DNA of 64,000 nucleotides from Collimonas silvisoli (GTDB lineage Bacteria > Pseudomonadota > Gammaproteobacteria > Burkholderiales > Burkholderiaceae_D), in contig NZ_JAGQEG010000015.1 of assembly GCF_018305005.1 (NCBI RefSeq), positions 1 through 64,000 of the forward strand, in the 5' to 3' direction. This document shows, one piece after another, positions 61,276 through 64,000 of this stretch (its first letter is position 1; every line of letters begins with the position of its first letter). A program made the translations under genes and the position numbers. The notes under the pieces are model-generated. The model was given only the letters and a program-made list of their open reading frames with translations. It searched no databases and was not told where the DNA came from.

Positions 61276-61584
61276 ATGAGAAAATTATTAGCTAACGAAT
61301 CGTTGAGCATAGGCGCCGGCCAAGCCATGTCGGTCACTGCGCCGGTAGCGCAGACCCTGCAAATTGTGCAAGGCCGGGTGTGGGTCACGGTTGCCGGACA
61401 GGGCGACGATTACTGGTTGTCCGCCGGGCAATTCCTGAACGTTGCCGCCGACAGCCATATCGTCATCGAAGCGGTCAAAAGTAACAGCGTGGTGCAGATT
61501 CAACAGCAATCAACCCGTCTGCCGGCTTCGAGCCCGCGCGCCGGCTTCGGCAAGCCGCTGAACGGCAGTCCTGTAGCCTGCTGA
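61276..61584 (+). CDS. DUF2917 domain-containing protein
   Basis: 102 residues from the ATG at 61276, with AAGGAG seven bases upstream. A cupin-like small fold: LSIGAGQAMSVTAPVAQTLQ, GRVWVTVAGQGDDYWLSAGQFLNV. Function unknown. Paired with the divergent LysR gene; the two split the otherwise conserved ybeD-lipB neighbourhood. Confidence 0.85.
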   Translation: MRKLLANESLSIGAGQAMSVTAPVAQTLQIVQGRVWVTVAGQGDDYWLSAGQFLNVAADSHIVIEAVKSNSVVQIQQQSTRLPASSPRAGFGKPLNGSPVAC

Positions 61585-61611
61585 GCGCTGAACGACAATC
61601 TCCTGAAGCCT

Positions 61612-61649
61612 GACGGCGCGCCGGTCTGCACACGCCGGCCGCCGTTTTT
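61612..61649 (+). terminator. Intrinsic terminator after the DUF2917 gene
   Basis: ACGGCG (61613-61618) pairs with CGCCGT (61640-61645), with an inner GCCGG/CCGGC stem and five T at the end. It separates the DUF2917 gene from lipB. Confidence 0.75.
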
Positions 61650-61664
61650 CGGTACACTTGCGGA

Positions 61665-62339
61665 ATGTCCAGCGCGCCGCAATTCATTTCTCCAGATCTT
61701 CCGCCCAGCCCCCAGATTATCCAGCGCGGCGTCGAACCCTACCAGCGCAGTTTTGACGCGATGCGCGCGTTTACCGATTCCCGTTCCAGCGATACGCCAG
61801 ACCAGCTTTGGATAGTCGAGCACCCGCCGGTGTTTACACTGGGCCTGGGGGCCGATCCCGGCCATGTGCTGGCGCCCCATGCGATTCCGGTGATACAGAC
61901 CGATCGCGGCGGCGAGGTGACTTATCACGGGCCGGGCCAGGTGGTGATTTATCTGCTGCTGGATTTGCGCCGGCGCGGTCCCGGCGCCCGTTTGTTCGTG
62001 CGGGAATTCGTGCAAAGCATCGAGCAAGCGGTGGTAGACACGCTGGCAGCGTATAATCTGGCCGGTGAACGCAAGGCCGGCGCACCCGGGATTTATGTTG
62101 CCGACGGCGCCTGGCAGGGTGCGAAAATCGCCGCTCTCGGCTTGAAAGTAAGGGCCAGCGGCTGCACTTACCACGGCGTCTCGCTCAACGTCGCGATGGA
62201 TCTGGAGCCGTTTTCCTGGATCAATCCATGCGGCTATGAAGGCTTGGCTACCGTCGATATGAAAACATTAGGCGTTGATATAGCTCTCTCTGAGATGCAG
62301 TTAGCGCTTGCTCACAAACTGATAGACCGTTTTAACTGA
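61665..62339 (+). CDS. lipB: Octanoyltransferase
   Basis: 224 residues. LipB motifs: [17 protein letters not shown] near 45, [23 protein letters not shown] near 76 with the family-invariant RGG and [15 protein letters not shown] near 140 and [23 protein letters not shown] near 153, where Lys and Cys form the catalytic dyad. It moves octanoyl from ACP to lipoyl domains. TACACT ends seven bases before the ATG, as in birA, which suggests a very short leader. 40 bp before lipA. Confidence 0.95.
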   Translation: MSSAPQFISPDLPPSPQIIQRGVEPYQRSFDAMRAFTDSRSSDTPDQLWIVEHPPVFTLGLGADPGHVLAPHAIPVIQTDRGGEVTYHGPGQVVIYLLLDLRRRGPGARLFVREFVQSIEQAVVDTLAAYNLAGERKAGAPGIYVADGAWQGAKIAALGLKVRASGCTYHGVSLNVAMDLEPFSWINPCGYEGLATVDMKTLGVDIALSEMQLALAHKLIDRFN

Positions 62340-62379
62340 GTCCCCTCTCTAGAGACTCCAGCAAGGACTTGCCTAAACC

Positions 62380-63393
62380 ATGACCACAGAAACCACGCCG
62401 TCGCTGCCTACAGAAACCAGCGTTGCCACCGCTAGTTACAATCCGTCCGAAAAGCAAAAAGGCGCCAGCAAAACCGCGCGCATTCCAATCAAGATCATCC
62501 CGATTGAGCGCCTGCAAAAGCCGGACTGGATAAGGGTCAAGGCAGCCTCGCCATCGTCGCGGTTTTACGAAATCAAAGACATCTTGCGCGCCAATAACCT
62601 GGTCACGGTCTGCGAAGAAGCCAGCTGCCCGAATATCGGCGAATGTTTCGGCAAGGGCACGGCAACCTTCATGATCATGGGCGACAAATGCACCCGCCGC
62701 TGCCCGTTCTGCGATGTCGGCCACGGCCGTCCCGATCCGCTGGATGTCAATGAACCGGAAAACCTGGCCAAGACTATCGCTGCGCTGAAGTTGAATTACG
62801 TCGTCATCACCAGCGTCGACCGCGACGATTTGCGCGACGGCGGCGCCGGCCATTTCGCCGAATGCATACGCCACGTACGTGCGTTGTCGCCGAATACCCG
62901 CATCGAAATCCTGGTGCCGGACTTCCGCGGCCGCATGGACCGGGCGCTGGAAATCCTTAACCTGGCGCCGCCGGATGTGATGAATCACAATCTGGAAACC
63001 GCGCCGCGCTTGTACAAGGAAGCGCGGCCAGGCTCCGATTACGAATATTCGCTGAACCTGCTGAAGCGCTTCAAGGCGCTGCATCCGAACACGCCGACCA
63101 AATCCGGCATCATGGTCGGCCTCGGCGAAACCGATGAAGAAGTGCTGCAAGTCATGCGCGACATGCGCGCCCACGATGTCGACATGCTGACCATCGGCCA
63201 GTACCTGATGCCAAGCGGGAATCACCTGCCGGTAAAGCGTTACGTGCATCCTGACGTCTTCAAGATGTATGAAGAAGAAGCCTACAAGATGGGCTTCGCG
63301 CACGCGGCGGTGGGCGCAATGGTGCGCAGTTCTTACCATGCAGACCAGCAGGCGCATGATGCTGGCATGGGTGTAACGCTTCAACGTAAATAA
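62380..63393 (+). CDS. lipA: Lipoyl synthase
   Basis: 337 residues. Auxiliary cluster cysteines in [12 protein letters not shown], and the radical-SAM cluster in CTRRCPFC. The C-terminal [13 protein letters not shown] has the serine that binds the auxiliary cluster. It inserts two sulfurs into octanoyl groups on dehydrogenase E2 subunits. Forms an operon with lipB. The first 45 residues are a variable lead. Confidence 0.97.
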   Translation: MTTETTPSLPTETSVATASYNPSEKQKGASKTARIPIKIIPIERLQKPDWIRVKAASPSSRFYEIKDILRANNLVTVCEEASCPNIGECFGKGTATFMIMGDKCTRRCPFCDVGHGRPDPLDVNEPENLAKTIAALKLNYVVITSVDRDDLRDGGAGHFAECIRHVRALSPNTRIEILVPDFRGRMDRALEILNLAPPDVMNHNLETAPRLYKEARPGSDYEYSLNLLKRFKALHPNTPTKSGIMVGLGETDEEVLQVMRDMRAHDVDMLTIGQYLMPSGNHLPVKRYVHPDVFKMYEEEAYKMGFAHAAVGAMVRSSYHADQQAHDAGMGVTLQRK

Positions 63394-63485
63394 GATTTTT
63401 GCGAAGTTGGTGAGATTTTCTAAGCAAGAATAACGATGCCGTTTATCTTCGATTCGCATCACCGGTAAAACCCTAAGAGGTCGCT

Positions 63486-64000
63486 TTGAAAATAATCACT
63501 CTATATAACCACAAAGGTGGTGTATCGAAAACGACTACGACATTTAATCTGGCTACGTTTCTCGCTGATGCTGGAAAAAGAGTGCTAATGGTCGACGCCG
63601 ATCCACAGTGCAATCTAACTGAAATTGCACTTGCACCCACAATTGAAGCATTGGATGCTAAAGCGACAACCGCGAGAATTCCAGACTTACCTGGCTCCAG
63701 CGTTTTAGATGCCTTGAATCAACGTATCCGAGGGGACGCGGCCTTTATTGATTTGGCAAAAGTAAAAACATTTCAGGTCCAAGATAATTTGTTTTTACTG
63801 CGTGGATCGGTTGACTTAAGTACGATTGAAGATGACTTGGCGGAAGCTCATGTGCAACGCATGAGCATGCGCACAAACTTGATGCGCACATATGTTGCTA
63901 TTGGTGACTTTCTTACAAGACTTGCAGAGAAAGAGCAATACGATTACGTTTTCATTGACGTTGGTCCGAGTTCTGGGGCTCTTACGCGCGCATTCTTCTT
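63486..64000 (+). CDS. ParA-family ATPase (N-terminal part, cut by window edge)
   Basis: TTG start at 63486 with AAGAGG six bases upstream. About 171 residues are visible: deviant Walker A NHKGGVSKTTTTF near residues 8-20, switch region VLMVDADPQCNLTE near 37, and Walker B-like DYVFIDVGPSS near 158. ParA/Soj-type ATPases partition plasmids, chromosomes or protein clusters. AT-rich codons (ATA, AAT, TTA) differ from lipA just upstream, so this is probably the first gene of an inserted element. The C-terminus and any ParB partner are outside the window. Confidence 0.85.
   Translation, partial: MKIITLYNHKGGVSKTTTTFNLATFLADAGKRVLMVDADPQCNLTEIALAPTIEALDAKATTARIPDLPGSSVLDALNQRIRGDAAFIDLAKVKTFQVQDNLFLLRGSVDLSTIEDDLAEAHVQRMSMRTNLMRTYVAIGDFLTRLAEKEQYDYVFIDVGPSSGALTRAFF

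Noticed and set aside
1-64000. CRISPR arrays, tRNA or rRNA genes, prophage genes
   Set aside because: No regularly spaced repeats, tRNA cloverleaf or phage structural genes were recognised by reading; a tRNAscan or CRISPR scan was not possible.

Overview
The window looks like chromosomal DNA from a betaproteobacterium of the family Oxalobacteraceae, possibly Collimonas. This is inferred from gene content and order (dat-ybeD-lipB-lipA, birA-coaX-SPOR, a DUF4148 protein, a CWC protein), from high-GC codon use, and from family resemblance. No database search was possible. Most of the window is ordinary core and accessory chromosome. No rRNA, tRNA, CRISPR array or intact insertion sequence was seen.

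Layout. 0-2.6 kb: the start of ettA (cut by the window edge) and two exporters (rarD, a Bcr/CflA MFS pump), all on the minus strand. 2.6-7.7 kb: an AT-richer island with a three-gene plus-strand operon (helix-turn-helix protein, large Eco57I-like N6-adenine methylase, PD-(D/E)xK nuclease), best read as a restriction-modification or related defence module. 7.7-12.8 kb: amidohydrolase, alanine racemase, D-amino-acid dehydrogenase, a divergent Lrp-type regulator and an AlaX-like editing protein, which form a D/L-alanine block. 12.9-20.1 kb: a pirin-DoxX pair with a divergent LysR regulator, a fluoride riboswitch in front of a CLC-F fluoride exporter, a YegD-type Hsp70, and MdaB with a divergent AraC regulator. 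20.3-24.1 kb: a two-subunit molybdenum hydroxylase with its XdhC maturation factor. 24.2-28.4 kb: DsbB, DoxX, DUF4148, LysR, DUF2804 and SRPBCC genes. 28.6-34.4 kb: an MksF-MksE-MksB (JetABC-like) condensin operon with no adjacent MksG/JetD nuclease. 34.5-41.9 kb: a stretch that looks host-directed, with a phospholipase C, a YopJ-family acetyltransferase effector behind a very good plant-inducible-promoter (hrpII) box, a secreted nucleoside hydrolase, DsbC and an EXORDIUM-like exported protein. 42.0-44.05 kb: a divergent module (degenerate SDR and small ORFs against an XRE regulator) bounded by 40-bp inverted terminator repeats. 44.1-51.4 kb: DacC, a 110-bp long inverted repeat, a hydrolase, a ferredoxin, and a Mla-like lipid transport operon. 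51.6-63.4 kb: housekeeping genes (birA, coaX, SPOR, CWC, argB, rsuA, ycaO, tag, dat, ybeD, lipB, lipA). 63.5 kb to the end: the start of a ParA-type ATPase in AT-richer sequence, probably the edge of another accessory segment.

Most notable: (1) the YopJ-like effector with an intact His/Asp/Cys triad, a bipartite basic motif and a PIP box plus -10 at canonical spacing, which implies a HrpB/HrpX-controlled type III secretion regulon; (2) the HTH-methylase-nuclease island with a palindrome over its predicted promoter; (3) the MksBEF operon lacking its nuclease; (4) the inverted-repeat-bounded module whose SDR has lost its catalytic residues; (5) two small ORFs missed by length cut-offs.
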